Below the pieces are notes generated by a model that had not been told where the DNA came from, made no database searches, and saw only the letters and a program-made list of their open reading frames with translations. From NCBI GenBank assembly GCA_020852715.1, contig JADZAE010000018.1:1-64000 (forward strand): a stretch of 64,000 bases of DNA, read 5' to 3'. A program made the translations under genes and the position numbers. The DNA is from Deltaproteobacteria bacterium. GTDB lineage: Bacteria; Bdellovibrionota_C; UBA2361; SZUA-149; JADZAE01. Positions 1-9,653 of this stretch are shown here, piece after piece; the first letter of the stretch is position 1, and each line of letters starts with the position of its first letter.

Positions 1-141
1 GCGAAGCAAAACTGTGGGGGGACAAGAGACTAAGCCTTCACAAGATTAGTCGTTTCCAATGAGGAAACGTCAATAAATTTAAAAATATTCATGTTTCTAA
101 TACCCCTGAAATTTTAATGAAAATTATCACGTGAAGGCTTA
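1..141 (+). repeat. Dispersed structured repeat, copy A (truncated by window edge)
   Basis: This is one of three copies of an intergenic repeat; the others are at 11584-11737 (inverted) and 17340-17502. The copy starts inside the loop of a GTTTTGC-GAA-GCAAAAC hairpin cut by the window edge. It then has an 11-bp terminal inverted repeat (31-41 and 131-141, TAAGCCTTCAC) enclosing a 7-bp hairpin (51-57 with 63-69) and an AT-rich interior. No open frame lies inside. It looks like a miniature mobile or structured element; no transposase is nearby. The stretch 142-303 shows nothing further. Confidence 0.8.
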
Positions 142-303
142 CAAAAAATTTTAGTGGATATCGTCGTGGGTTTTTATCCGATGGGACTTATGCAGACTTT
201 TGCAAATATCGTGAGCGTAGCAAATAAAATTAAAACCATAGCTTCATCTAAACTAGTCAGTCTTTTATGAATTATTTTAAAGTTGTAGTAAAAAAGAAAG
301 AAT

Positions 304-1113
304 TCATGGAATAACGACAGGAATCTCAGGAGATTTAAGTTGAAGCTTTTCGGTTTTTGGTTTTCCTAGCGTGATCTGATTCCTAGATATTTGCTCAGCG
401 TATTTATTCTTAATTTTCTCGCGAGCAATTACAGCCGAGGGAGTTTCAGGATAATCCTCCACAATCCTTAATAAGCGATGATAAGCACCGTCGAAAAGTT
501 CTTTCTTTTCGTAAAATTCTACAACTCTCAAATCATATTCAGCTAAAAGTTCACGGGAGCGGACAATAAAACGCCTGGCAGTTACGGCATAAGAACTCTG
601 CGAATAAAGCTTAACTATTTCGGAAAACTTTTCAATTGCTACATGTAGGGACGTCTGATCCTTTAATCCGTTGCGATATTGGCGCACATAACAAAGTCCC
701 ACCTGAAAACGGGAATAGGGAACAGCTTCGTGAGAAGGATGCTGATTAATAAAACGCTCATACTCTTGAATTGCAAGTTGGTAATCTCCGGACATGAAAT
801 GGCAATCAGCTAGCTTAAGTTGAGCCAATGTTGTCCAGTAACTGGCCGGATAGCCATTAATTAAGGTTGTAAAATCATCTTTGGCTACAGAGTATAGGCC
901 CTGAGAGTATGCTTCAAACGCATTATTAATTAGTTCTTCCTCGCTGTGTAGAGGAAGAGCAACAATGCTTTTTGATTTTTCTTCTTCTTGCCCGCCAAAT
1001 AACGAACAAGAACTAAGAGCCAACAACAAAGAACATAAGATTGTAAGTTTCTTTGCCAGAGAAGGGGAGTTTACTATAATTATACCAGCCAATTCTGTGC
1101 TCAAAGTTTTCAT
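304..1113 (-). CDS. bamD: Outer membrane assembly lipoprotein BamD-like (TPR)
   Basis: This is probably the BamD/YfiO lipoprotein of the beta-barrel assembly machine, an essential periplasmic-side component anchored to the outer membrane. The 269-residue product has an N-terminal signal with a lipobox (L-S-S-C near residue 36), followed by TPR-like helical repeats typical of the family, such as A-x-x-D-F-x-x-L-I-x-x-Y-P and G-D-Y-x-x-A-I-x-x-Y-x-x-F. The length is a little above the usual ~245. The start overlaps the lpxD stop by ATGA, indicating translational coupling. The signal region is longer than usual, so a downstream start is possible. Another TPR lipoprotein (YbgF/CpoB type) is less likely. 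Confidence 0.8.
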   Translation of the reverse strand: MKTLSTELAGIIIVNSPSLAKKLTILCSLLLALSSCSLFGGQEEEKSKSIVALPLHSEEELINNAFEAYSQGLYSVAKDDFTTLINGYPASYWTTLAQLKLADCHFMSGDYQLAIQEYERFINQHPSHEAVPYSRFQVGLCYVRQYRNGLKDQTSLHVAIEKFSEIVKLYSQSSYAVTARRFIVRSRELLAEYDLRVVEFYEKKELFDGAYHRLLRIVEDYPETPSAVIAREKIKNKYAEQISRNQITLGKPKTEKLQLKSPEIPVVIP

Positions 1114-2138
1114 TTCCCAAACTTATGTTCAAGTTTCCTAATGCGCGCAGTCAGCTCGGCCAGTTTGCTGATGGCCACAGTTTGTCTTTTCCATTGTTGC
1201 ACGGCGACACTTGGATGGCCGGCGATATCGCGGCTAGCGGGGACGTCAGCGATTATGCCGGTTCGCGCTTGAGCTCTAACTTTATCACCAATATGCACAT
1301 GGTCAGCAATGCCGACCTGGCCGGCCAAAACAACATTTTTGCCAATAGTTGTGCTGCCGGAAACGCCAACTTGCGAGCAGAGGATACTTGCTTCACCAAT
1401 CTGCACGTTATGTCCAACCATTACCAGATTATCGATTTTTGTTCCGCTTCTAATTCGGGTTTCTCCGAGTGTCGCACGATCAACGGTGGCATTAGCGCCC
1501 AAATCAACGCGATCTTCTAAAACAACATTGCCAATGTGCGGGATGCGCCGATGGCCAATTTGGGGGTCCGGGATATAACCAAAGCCATCGCCACCAACTA
1601 TTACCCCATTTTGAATTAAACAATCCTCGCCCAGGACAACATGCTCACGAATGCAGGCAAAAGAGTGAATACGGCATTGCTTTCCTATTTTTGCACCGTC
1701 ATAGATTACTACGTGTGGAAAAATTATTGTCTCCTCTCCGATTTCAACATTTTCCCCAATGACAGAATATGCTCCAATTGTAGCATTCTTAGCGATTTTC
1801 GCTGATGGCGCTATAATTGCGGTGATATCAATACCAGGACGTGGAATCGGTTTTTGGTAAAAAATTCCGGCTAAACCAATGATAGCCTCAAGTGGTTTTG
1901 CTGTAATAATTTGGGAATTTTTAAGCTCGGGCTGATGTTTTGGAACTAAAATCGCCCCGGCTTTGGATTTCATTACCTGGTCCAAAATCTCTTTTTGATT
2001 GCGCTTCGTTGTTGGGGCATAGAAAGACAAATCATTTTCATCGGCGAGAGAGAGCGGCTTAATGCCGGTCAAAATGATGCTGCCGTCACCAAAATAGGCA
2101 GCATTTAGTTTCTCAGCAAGTTCCTTTATTGTAATCAC
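1110..2138 (-). CDS. lpxD: UDP-3-O-acylglucosamine N-acyltransferase
   Basis: LpxD adds the second acyl chain to UDP-3-O-acyl-glucosamine in lipid A synthesis, in the cytoplasm. The 342-residue protein has the N-terminal uridine-binding domain (about 1-100), then a left-handed beta-helix of hexapeptide repeats (about 105-300), including the conserved H-S-F and G-G-D-G-F-G-Y segments. It ends in a short helical tail. Length is normal for the family. It is transcribed just before bamD with a 4-nt overlap. Other raetz-pathway genes (fabZ, lpxA) are not in the window, so this is a split arrangement. Confidence 0.96.
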   Translation of the reverse strand: MITIKELAEKLNAAYFGDGSIILTGIKPLSLADENDLSFYAPTTKRNQKEILDQVMKSKAGAILVPKHQPELKNSQIITAKPLEAIIGLAGIFYQKPIPRPGIDITAIIAPSAKIAKNATIGAYSVIGENVEIGEETIIFPHVVIYDGAKIGKQCRIHSFACIREHVVLGEDCLIQNGVIVGGDGFGYIPDPQIGHRRIPHIGNVVLEDRVDLGANATVDRATLGETRIRSGTKIDNLVMVGHNVQIGEASILCSQVGVSGSTTIGKNVVLAGQVGIADHVHIGDKVRAQARTGIIADVPASRDIAGHPSVAVQQWKRQTVAISKLAELTARIRKLEHKFGK

Positions 2139-2374
2139 TTGATATTTTCCAAAATTAAATTATGCGCAGTGCTACTAGTAACAATACGACCTGCAAAAAT
2201 ACCAACGACAAATATTAGCTGTAAACAAAGAAGTAAAGCCGAGAAAGCAGAGAACTGAAAGGAAAGCGTTATAATTTATAAGCTCGCAGGGTATCGCTAA
2301 AATTGTCATGTTTATGACAATATCTTGCGGCTTATTATTTACTCGTCGGGCTTTTGTTCTTGTCGCCAAATAAA

Positions 2375-2656
2375 TTAGTTAACAGCCTTAACCGCAGATT
2401 TAAATGCGGTGCCGGCACGAAATGTAGCGACATTTTGCTCAGCAATAGGCATAGTTTCCCCGGTTTTAGGATTACGGGCGAATGTTGCTTTACGACGACG
2501 CTTTTCGAAAGTTCCGAAGCCGGAAATTGTGATTTTTTCGCCAAGTGATACACAAGATGTAATCTTTTCCGTGAAGATACGTATTACACGCTCAACTTCT
2601 TTAGAGTTGATATTTGATTCCTGCGCTATCATTTCAATAAGCTCAGCTCTAGTCAT
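2375..2656 (-). CDS. HU/IHF-family DNA-binding protein
   Basis: A 93-residue histone-like protein that bends and compacts DNA as a dimer. The start M-T-R-A-E-L-I and the signature G-F-G-T-F-E-K-R-R-R-K-A followed by the R-N-P-K-T-G-E beta-arm motif are diagnostic. A strong Shine-Dalgarno (GGAG) lies upstream of the ATG. Sequence alone does not separate HU from an IHF subunit. It lies upstream of lpxD on the same strand, but a 236-nt gap without a credible gene separates them. Confidence 0.93.
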   Translation of the reverse strand: MTRAELIEMIAQESNINSKEVERVIRIFTEKITSCVSLGEKITISGFGTFEKRRRKATFARNPKTGETMPIAEQNVATFRAGTAFKSAVKAVN

Positions 2657-2855
2657 AAAAATACTCCTTAGTAATAAAAGGAATTACGCGTTTATGGCGA
2701 ATCTACTAGCGCGTGTTTTCTTCTTAAGCAAGAAAGAAAATTAAGCTTGGAATAATCTATATATGCGCAATAGCCAAATTATCTAGTTTTTAGATAGGGA
2801 GATGGCCACTGAAAGTGAGGCTGTGTTTAAAAGGTATATAGAATGCTAGGTTTAT

Positions 2856-3599
2856 TCAGCTTAGACCAATGTCCATAATTTCGATGCCATTAGCATAAGC
2901 CTTTGTCTTATAGTCAGAAACCTCTGTCAGCCGCTTAAGGATAGCGACCATGCGCTGACATTGCTCAATTACTGCTGACAATGTTTGTTGAAATTTTGGG
3001 TCAGCTGAATTTAATTGAAGCAGTAGCTGATAATTTAACATTATGGTTGTTAGCGGTTGGCCAAGTTCATGACATGCTGCTCCGGCAACCTGCATAGCGA
3101 TTATCTGCTTTTCCTTTACCTGTAGTAAATTTTGCGTTCTTCTAAGTTCATCCGTCAGGACTTTTATTCGTAGAATTGCATGAACTCGCGCTTCAAGTTC
3201 GGGCATGGCAAATGGCTTCGTTATATATTCATCGGCTCCGCAGTTTAGACCACTAACTCTATCACTTACTTCCGCCAGTGACGTAAGTAATATTACCGGA
3301 CAAAAGTTCTTGCCGGAGCGTGCTTTAATTTGAGCGCAGACCTCTATGCCGCTTAATAAAGGCATTTGCCAATCAAGTAATGTTAAATCCGGCAGAAAAT
3401 CGTTCCAACCAGCCAATGCCTCTTGGCCGTTTGAGAACAGTTTCAACTCATATCTTGGATTGGCCAAGGCAATTTCAAGAAGGGCGCGAGCATCTGGATC
3501 ATCGTCAGCTATCAATATCCGAAATGCCTTATGCGCGAGAATTTGCTCGATGTTAAAGTCTTCTGCGAATTGTTGCTCGTTGGATGTTTTATCTACCAT
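2856..3599 (-). CDS. Response-regulator receiver fused to a histidine-kinase dimerisation segment
   Basis: The first ~140 of 247 residues form a receiver domain with the acidic cluster I-A-D-D-D, the phospho-acceptor in L-L-D-W-Q-M-P, the L-L-T-S switch residue and the T-K-P-F lysine. A short coiled coil follows, then a DHp-like segment with H-E-L-G-Q-P-L-T. This resembles an H-box, so its histidine could be phosphorylated. The protein ends before any ATP-binding domain. It therefore looks like a phosphorelay intermediate or the front of a truncated hybrid kinase. No partner kinase is adjacent. The divergent neighbour at 3783 encodes a lipoprotein. Confidence 0.85.
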   Translation of the reverse strand: MVDKTSNEQQFAEDFNIEQILAHKAFRILIADDDPDARALLEIALANPRYELKLFSNGQEALAGWNDFLPDLTLLDWQMPLLSGIEVCAQIKARSGKNFCPVILLTSLAEVSDRVSGLNCGADEYITKPFAMPELEARVHAILRIKVLTDELRRTQNLLQVKEKQIIAMQVAGAACHELGQPLTTIMLNYQLLLQLNSADPKFQQTLSAVIEQCQRMVAILKRLTEVSDYKTKAYANGIEIMDIGLS

Positions 3600-3782
3600 A
3601 ACGCCCTTACTCTTTGCCTACGCCATTATATAGCCACATTTTGTAACTAACATTAGTGGGCAATTTGCGTGCCTCCAGATAACCCCTTGAAAACACGCCA
3701 GGCTTCGGCTATAGACAGTCAACCCTTAGAAAAGAAGTTACATATTTGAGTGCAAGCATTTCATAGGAAAAGGACTTTTTAA

Positions 3783-4478
3783 ATGAATAACATAAAGTCG
3801 GTTAAGACTCTGTTGCTAATTGCTGTGATTACTGTTGCCGTTTCTTGTAGTGGTGGCGGTGGCGGGGATGATGGCTCTACTACGGAACTTAAGCGGGAAA
3901 CAGATACAGCTGTGCGTTTAATTCATGCTGCGGTAGATGCTGCTCCTTTGGAGATTTATGGAGGACTAATTCAAGTTACTAAAGGTCGATATGCTCAAGA
4001 AACTTTTTTTGGTCGCGTAGAAGATGAGAACGTAACTGAGCTAGTAGTGGCCCGCGCCAATACAGCGGCTACTGATATCGTGAGGAGAATTCCGGTTAAT
4101 TTGGCAGAGGATACTGAATATACTCTTTTCGTCTACGGTAAAGTAGGGGATGATGCTTTTAGATATAATTTTATTATTGACAATATAGAACGCCCTGATA
4201 ACGGTGCTTGTATTGTGCGCCTATTTAATGGCTTACCTGATTCTGGTGATTTGACACTAGGATCGAAAGATTTTGCTCAACCCGGTGTTAGATATGGAGT
4301 GGTTTCATCTTTTAGGCATTCAGCATGTGGTCCCCAAATCTTTACAATAACTTCACCAACGGGAACTTTGGCTCGAGTTTCCATTGATCTGCCGGAGGAG
4401 AGTGAGGCGACGATTGTGCTCTCTGGTGACAAAGATTTAGGGTATGTAAAAGCCGTGACTTATTTAGATTTAGATTAG
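3783..4478 (+). CDS. DUF4397-domain lipoprotein
   Basis: A 231-residue exported protein of unknown function. The N-terminal signal ends in a lipobox (V-S-C) followed by a Gly/Asp-rich spacer, so it is probably a lipoprotein. The segment V-R-L-I-H-A-A-V-D-A-A-P-L-E-I-Y matches the start of the DUF4397 fold, and the later V-R-L-F-N-G-L-P-D repeats this opening, suggesting two related beta-sandwich halves. It stands alone between the divergent receiver gene and dnaG. Confidence 0.8.
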   Translation: MNNIKSVKTLLLIAVITVAVSCSGGGGGDDGSTTELKRETDTAVRLIHAAVDAAPLEIYGGLIQVTKGRYAQETFFGRVEDENVTELVVARANTAATDIVRRIPVNLAEDTEYTLFVYGKVGDDAFRYNFIIDNIERPDNGACIVRLFNGLPDSGDLTLGSKDFAQPGVRYGVVSSFRHSACGPQIFTITSPTGTLARVSIDLPEESEATIVLSGDKDLGYVKAVTYLDLD

Positions 4479-4495
4479 TTGGCTAAATAGGTCTT

Positions 4496-4525
4496 TTTAC
4501 ATTAGGTATTATTTCCTGCTAGTAT
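4496..4525 (+). promoter_or_regulatory. Putative sigma70-type promoter for dnaG
   Basis: A TTTACA (4496-4501) and a TAGTAT (4520-4525) are spaced by 18 nt, about 70 nt upstream of the dnaG start. A Shine-Dalgarno AAGGAG directly precedes the ATG at 4596. Assigned by eye from the consensus only. Confidence 0.4.
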
Positions 4526-4595
4526 CGCCTCAGGCATAGATTCCCTAGCTTCCACTCTAAATAGGGGCAGGTTTGTTTGACATTAAGGAGTAGTA

Positions 4596-6665
4596 ATGTC
4601 CATACCGAAAGATGTAATTGAGGCAGTTCGCCGCAAAGTAAGTTTGGCCGAACTGGCTTCAGATCTACCGAAAATTAAGCGCTCGGGTCGTGGTTATACT
4701 GCCTGTTGTCCATTTCACGAAGATAGCTCACCTTCATTTTCAATTAATGACGAAGAAGGCATTTTTCATTGTTTTGGATGCGGGAAGAAGGGCAGCGTTT
4801 TCGATTATGCCATGGAGCGGCGCAATTTAACTTTTGCCGAAGCAGTTCGTTATTTAGCTGGTAAAGTGGGAGTTATTATTCCCGAACAACGACACAGTTC
4901 CGGCGAAAGTCAATTAAAACAAAAAGAAAAAGAACGACGAGGATTACTTAGAGAAATTCTCACGCACGCTGTTAATCATTATCGCCAGTTATTGCTTTCA
5001 CCCGAGGGTAAAATGGCACAGGATTATTTTTTACGGCGTGGGGTGAGTGCCGAATCGATTAATATCTTTCAGCTTGGCTATGCTCCCGCTAGTTGGGATT
5101 ATATAGCTGATGTTTTGTGGAAAACTTTTCAATCACGTTTTGATAAACAAGAAGATTTTATAGCAGAGCTGATTGCTCTGGGCTTAATTAAAATGCGGGG
5201 GAAAAGTATTGGCGAGCAGGGAGAAGTTAAGTTGCCCTCTGAAAATATTGAAGGCACAGATCAACGCAAAAATTACTATGACGTGTTTCGTCAGCGGGTG
5301 ATTTTTCCCATACTGCGCAGTGATTTCGTTCCCATTGCTGTTGGAGGTCGTATTTTAACGAACGATAAGGAACAGCCCAAATACATAAACTCACCTGAAA
5401 GTTTAATCTATTCTAAACGCTCTACGTTGTATGGTTTGGCTCAATCTCTGCCTGCTATTCGTAAGGCTCGTCATACTTACTTAGTCGAAGGTTATTTGGA
5501 TGTAATCGGGCTTCATCAAAGAGGGTTGCAGTTGAGCATCGCCAGTTGTGGAACAGCTGTTACCGAAGAACACGCGCAGCTATTAAGGCGTTTTGTTAAC
5601 CGCGTCACTGCCTTTTTTGACGGTGATGTTGCCGGAAGAAAAGCTGCCGCCCATTGTTTTTCTGTATTTTTAAATTCCGGCATTGAAGTAGATGGAGTTT
5701 TATTACCGGAAGGAGAAGATCCGGATTCTTTTTGTCTTGTCAATGACCATGATAAGTTACAAAAATATATTGAGGAGCATAGGGTCCCAATTTTAACTGT
5801 CTATCTTGACGAGCTACTGACAAATGCCGGTCTTCAGGATGGAGCAGGCTCAGCGGTTATCGGCGGTAAAGCTGCACAGCAGTTTGTACGAGAGATTGTT
5901 GTAGTTAATAATGCTGTAGAGAAAGAATATCTACTAAAAGAAGCATCTATTAAATTTGGCGTTAGTGTAGAATCTATGCTTAGCTTGCTTAAAGAAGCTG
6001 AGGAGAAGAAGAGAGAAGCGCAAAGCTATACGCACCCAATTACGGCCCACGCAGTTGTGCGAAGTGCGGTTAGAGAACAGGTTACTGATCGCAGGCAGCC
6101 GGATTGGAATAGACGCTACCATGATGCCGAACATGCGCCAAAGCCGCAATTTATTGAGGCTGAAAATAATAAGGGCATCGCTGATGATTATTGGAAGCAA
6201 ATGTTGATTTTGCTTGTGCGACAACCATCTATCGCCAAATCAGTTTTAGATACGGGCCTCGATCGGCAAGCAATACTTAATGAGCAGGGCAAGGCTGGAT
6301 TATTGACTGACCTATGCAGGGATCTTGTTGCCGGTGCATATGTTGGGCTTGAATCCAGAGAGAATGATGAGCATTCAGTCGCTTATAAGCGAATTAAGCA
6401 ACTTATCGAAAAACAGGGCTTGTCGGCTGAACCCATTTTAATAGAAGTGCAGCGCCAGGTGCGTATCGGAGCCGTGGAACCAGAGAAATTACTGGAAGAT
6501 ATTGCCCGTCAGATAAAGCGTCGCAAGATAGAAGCAGATGTTGCACAGCTAAAAAAAGAAGAGGCCGGTATTTCCAATGATGAAGAGCTACTACGTTTGG
6601 CGCAAGAGAAGTTACTAAAGCGTCGCTCTCTCGAGACGCCAAGAAAGCCTTTAAGTAAAGATTAA
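4596..6665 (+). CDS. dnaG: DNA primase
   Basis: DnaG synthesises RNA primers for replication. The 689-residue protein has the N-terminal CHC2 zinc-binding motif (C38, H41, C59, C62). The catalytic core carries the TOPRIM elements V-E-G-Y-L-D-V and F-D-G-D-V-A-G (about residues 298-345), and a helical C-terminal region for helicase binding follows. An apparent insertion around residues 205-225 precedes Y-Y-D-V-F-R-Q-R-V-I-F-P. The usual macromolecular synthesis neighbours rpsU and rpoD are absent; rpoD would normally follow. The 241 nt after the gene are T/A-rich with no gene. Confidence 0.97.
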   Translation: MSIPKDVIEAVRRKVSLAELASDLPKIKRSGRGYTACCPFHEDSSPSFSINDEEGIFHCFGCGKKGSVFDYAMERRNLTFAEAVRYLAGKVGVIIPEQRHSSGESQLKQKEKERRGLLREILTHAVNHYRQLLLSPEGKMAQDYFLRRGVSAESINIFQLGYAPASWDYIADVLWKTFQSRFDKQEDFIAELIALGLIKMRGKSIGEQGEVKLPSENIEGTDQRKNYYDVFRQRVIFPILRSDFVPIAVGGRILTNDKEQPKYINSPESLIYSKRSTLYGLAQSLPAIRKARHTYLVEGYLDVIGLHQRGLQLSIASCGTAVTEEHAQLLRRFVNRVTAFFDGDVAGRKAAAHCFSVFLNSGIEVDGVLLPEGEDPDSFCLVNDHDKLQKYIEEHRVPILTVYLDELLTNAGLQDGAGSAVIGGKAAQQFVREIVVVNNAVEKEYLLKEASIKFGVSVESMLSLLKEAEEKKREAQSYTHPITAHAVVRSAVREQVTDRRQPDWNRRYHDAEHAPKPQFIEAENNKGIADDYWKQMLILLVRQPSIAKSVLDTGLDRQAILNEQGKAGLLTDLCRDLVAGAYVGLESRENDEHSVAYKRIKQLIEKQGLSAEPILIEVQRQVRIGAVEPEKLLEDIARQIKRRKIEADVAQLKKEEAGISNDEELLRLAQEKLLKRRSLETPRKPLSKD

Positions 6666-6906
6666 CCTAAAAAAATCAGTTGAGATGATAGAGAGCCTAA
6701 AAAAATTAAAAAATCGAGCCACTTACCATAGCATTTGGAAATCGCCAACGGGTGGGTGCGTGTTTTTTATTTTTTGAGGGTTTCCCAAAGAGAGTGGGTT
6801 TTTCTAAGTTTAATAAAATGGTTGCAGCCACTTTTAAGATTAATAGCTCAATACGCAACACGAAGGTATTTAGGCAATCAATTCTAGGCGAGTCGTTCGT
6901 TGGGGC

Positions 6907-7591
6907 TTAGGAAAATAGTCCTTTTAAACGTTTGGCCTCGATTAGGTCATTTATTTCTTGAGTGGAAATTAAATGCTCAAAATCACCACCAGGAAAAAGA
7001 CGCAACCAAGAGAACACTTGGTTTTGAAAGGCAACGGGCATAACCGATGGTTCAGTATTTACCTTTCTTAGAGCCCAAACTATTACCTCTCCCATTTGAT
7101 TGGCTACATCGGCTGCTGCTTTAATTGAATGTTCGATAATTGCTCCCATTGAGCTATTATCGCTGTTGGAAACTAAACTTTTTTGGTATATCTAAGGCAT
7201 TAAACGTTACAGTTTAGGTGCGCGGATAAGAACTAAGCATCAAGTTCCAAGGATCACTATCATGCTCACCGCTCTTGCGAAAATTGTTGCGAACGATAAC
7301 AGTAGGCATGTCAATAAATTTGGTAAACAGGTATTCCACTATGGTGCCTGAATCAATTTCTGTTCCATCAAAGTTAAATACAGCAAGATCTGAGCTAATT
7401 AGTGTAAGCAGATCCAGATTGCGAATTTCGACGGCCGGTGCATCACCATGTTCCAACACTGCGGGCAAGATACAAGAAAAACTACCGTCGCTGAGACGAT
7501 TAATCGCTTCCGTCAGTAATGCGTTGCCTGCTAAATGTTTAAGACTAAATAGTTCTCTGGCAAAATATACTTTGTAGGTATCAGAGCCCAT
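6907..7591 (-). pseudogene. Nucleoside 2-deoxyribosyltransferase-like gene, broken
   Basis: The first open segment (7591-7214) begins K-V-Y-F-A-R-E-L-F and carries F-D-G-T-E-I-D-S-G-T-I-V-E-Y, the D-x-x-D-S-G-T-x-x-E signature of nucleoside 2-deoxyribosyltransferases. It stops with TAA at 7216-7214, right after S-S-Y-P-R-T. Reading through that stop gives T-V-T-F-N-A-L-D-I-P, a plausible continuation, until further stops near 7158. The second open segment (7149-6907), in another frame, contains E-H-S-I-K-A-A-A-D-V-A and resembles the family's C-terminal helix. I infer one ancestral gene of ~220 codons with a nonsense mutation and a frameshift. Alternatively, the first part alone is a short functional protein. 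Confidence 0.65.
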
Positions 7592-7887
7592 ACGTTAACC
7601 TTTTTTAGTCAGTTTAGCGTTGTGGCAGTGAAACAATCACACGACTCTACTGTTGAATCTATCTTAGATAAACGGATTTCTGTTTTTTTAACAATACTTT
7701 TTGCCAAATTAAACTGAATCTCCCTTAAAAGGAAATACTGCGCTCTGAAATTTAAGAGTAAAGCAATCAAGCTAATGAAAATATTACACCATTCAAAATC
7801 CATTAGCGATGTGGTTATCTTGTTGTGAGCCAAGGCTAGCAAGAAGATACAGTTTATTGATAATCACAATAAGCTTCTTGAGGTTAC

Positions 7888-9597
7888 TTAAGAAAGGTGT
7901 TGCTTCAACCAGTCTTGAACAAAGGAAGTGGCGGCGTGAATGGCAATAACACCTTTATCCTGAGTTCCTCGAATCTTATACTCAATTTGATCGTTTTGTA
8001 GATTTTTGGTACTAACAATTAAGCGTAGCGGAATGCCCATCAGGTCGGCTTCAGCAAATTGCACACCGGCTGACAAGTTTCGATCATCATATAGAACTTC
8101 GATGCCGGCCTGAGTAAGTGCTTCATACAATTGCTCTGCGCAGGTATGAACTAACTCGTTATCTATTTGTATGGCATTTAGCTGCACCTGCCATGGCGTG
8201 ACGCTTATTGGCCAAATAGGACCGAATTGATCGTGTGATTCTTCGATGATACTTGCCAATAACCTTTCTATGCCTATGCCGTAAGAACAGAGAAGGGGAT
8301 GTTTATCTTGGCCGGTTTCATCGGTAAATGACATTTTCAATTTCTCTGTATAAATGACACCTAGCTTAAAAATATTACCTACTTCGATACCACGGCGAAT
8401 AGAAAGTTTGCCCCCGGCGCACATCGGACATAAATCCCCCTCTCTTGGTATTGCCAGGTCAATGATTTTAGCGTCAGGGGCATCACGGTGCAGGTTGAAA
8501 TTTAAATAATGATAATCCGGTTTATTAGCACCACAAACTAAGTTGGAACTTCGTTCAATGGAATAGTCGGCCAAGAGGATACAATTTCTTAACCCCATGC
8601 CTGAAGCAAAGCCGGTAACGGCTCCAATGGATAGAATGTCTTCCTCACTGGCCGCTACAATCGAAGTGTTCAAGAATCGAGAAAGCTTATGCTCGTTTAC
8701 TTCCAAATCTCCACGGATGAGAGCTGCGACAATCTTACCCTCTGTTGTTCTATAAAACACCATTTTTGCCAGCTTGCATTCAGGAAGTTGCAAAAAGCTG
8801 GCTAAATCGGCAATTGTTTTGAGATTAGGAGTGTAAACCTCTTTTAATTCCAGCTCCGGTTCGAGTTGATGCATAACATTAGCCGTGGCTACCTCCAGAT
8901 TGGCTTTGTAATCACAACTATCGCAAACGGCAATTTTATCCTCGCCGGACTCAGATAATAACATATATTCTTGTGATACATTACCGTCCATTAATCCGCT
9001 ACCGGCGCTGATGGCAGCAATATTATCTAAGCCTACACGCTTAAAAATTCGGACGTATCCGTCGGACACTCGGTTATAATAGGAGTCCATATCGGCCACC
9101 GAAGTATGAAAGGAGTAGGCATCTTTCATCGTAAATTCCCGTAAACGGATAAGCCCGCCGCGTGAGCGGGGCTCATCGCGAAATTTTGTTTGAAACTGGT
9201 AGATCATTAATGGAAAGTCTTTATAACTGGAGACCTCGGCTTTAGCGAGATCAACGGCAGCCTCTTCGTGAGTCATGGCAAGTAACATAGAGTGGCCGGA
9301 ACGATCAGGGAAACGAAGTAACTCCGGACCAATCTCATCATAACGTCCGGTTTTTGCCCAAGAATCTTTAGGCAAAACAACGGGCAACTTTACCTCTTGC
9401 CCACCAATTGCGTTAATTTCCTCTCGAATAATATTTTGGATTTTAGCCGTGATGCGCATTGCCGGCAGCATTAGCGAATAAATACCATTTGCCACGGGCC
9501 GAATATAGCCGCCGCGCAACAAATAAATATGACTTATCAGCTGCGCCTCGGAAGGCTTCTCTTTTGTCTTTCTACCGATTAATTTCGAAACCCGCAT
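7888..9597 (-). CDS. proS: Proline--tRNA ligase
   Basis: Class II synthetase charging tRNA-Pro. At 569 residues it is the bacterial type with the editing (INS) domain between motifs 2 and 3. Visible motifs are motif 2 (F-R-D-E-P-R-S-R-G-G-L), the T-H-E-E loop and motif 3 (G-I-G-I-E-R-L), followed by the anticodon-binding domain (about 470-565). A good Shine-Dalgarno (AGAGGA) precedes the ATG. It follows aspS by about 56 nt on the same strand, so the two are probably cotranscribed. Confidence 0.97.
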   Translation of the reverse strand: MRVSKLIGRKTKEKPSEAQLISHIYLLRGGYIRPVANGIYSLMLPAMRITAKIQNIIREEINAIGGQEVKLPVVLPKDSWAKTGRYDEIGPELLRFPDRSGHSMLLAMTHEEAAVDLAKAEVSSYKDFPLMIYQFQTKFRDEPRSRGGLIRLREFTMKDAYSFHTSVADMDSYYNRVSDGYVRIFKRVGLDNIAAISAGSGLMDGNVSQEYMLLSESGEDKIAVCDSCDYKANLEVATANVMHQLEPELELKEVYTPNLKTIADLASFLQLPECKLAKMVFYRTTEGKIVAALIRGDLEVNEHKLSRFLNTSIVAASEEDILSIGAVTGFASGMGLRNCILLADYSIERSSNLVCGANKPDYHYLNFNLHRDAPDAKIIDLAIPREGDLCPMCAGGKLSIRRGIEVGNIFKLGVIYTEKLKMSFTDETGQDKHPLLCSYGIGIERLLASIIEESHDQFGPIWPISVTPWQVQLNAIQIDNELVHTCAEQLYEALTQAGIEVLYDDRNLSAGVQFAEADLMGIPLRLIVSTKNLQNDQIEYKIRGTQDKGVIAIHAATSFVQDWLKQHLS

Positions 9598-9653
9598 ATC
9601 AATCCTCTAAGGAAAGAGCTAGCTAAGTTCTCGAGCGAGACCATAGTATTCCC

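Noticed and set aside
1125-1578. Two plus-strand open frames of 89-131 codons
   Set aside because: They lie antisense inside lpxD, whose translation is unmistakable; no ribosome-binding site or family similarity.
2175-2369. 64-codon minus-strand frame between lpxD and the HU gene
   Set aside because: Low-complexity, no ribosome-binding site, no motif; probably chance in an AT-rich gap.
7609-7842. 77-codon minus-strand frame upstream of the deoxyribosyltransferase remnant
   Set aside because: No Shine-Dalgarno, irregular composition and no recognisable family; likely chance, though an uncharacterised small protein cannot be excluded.
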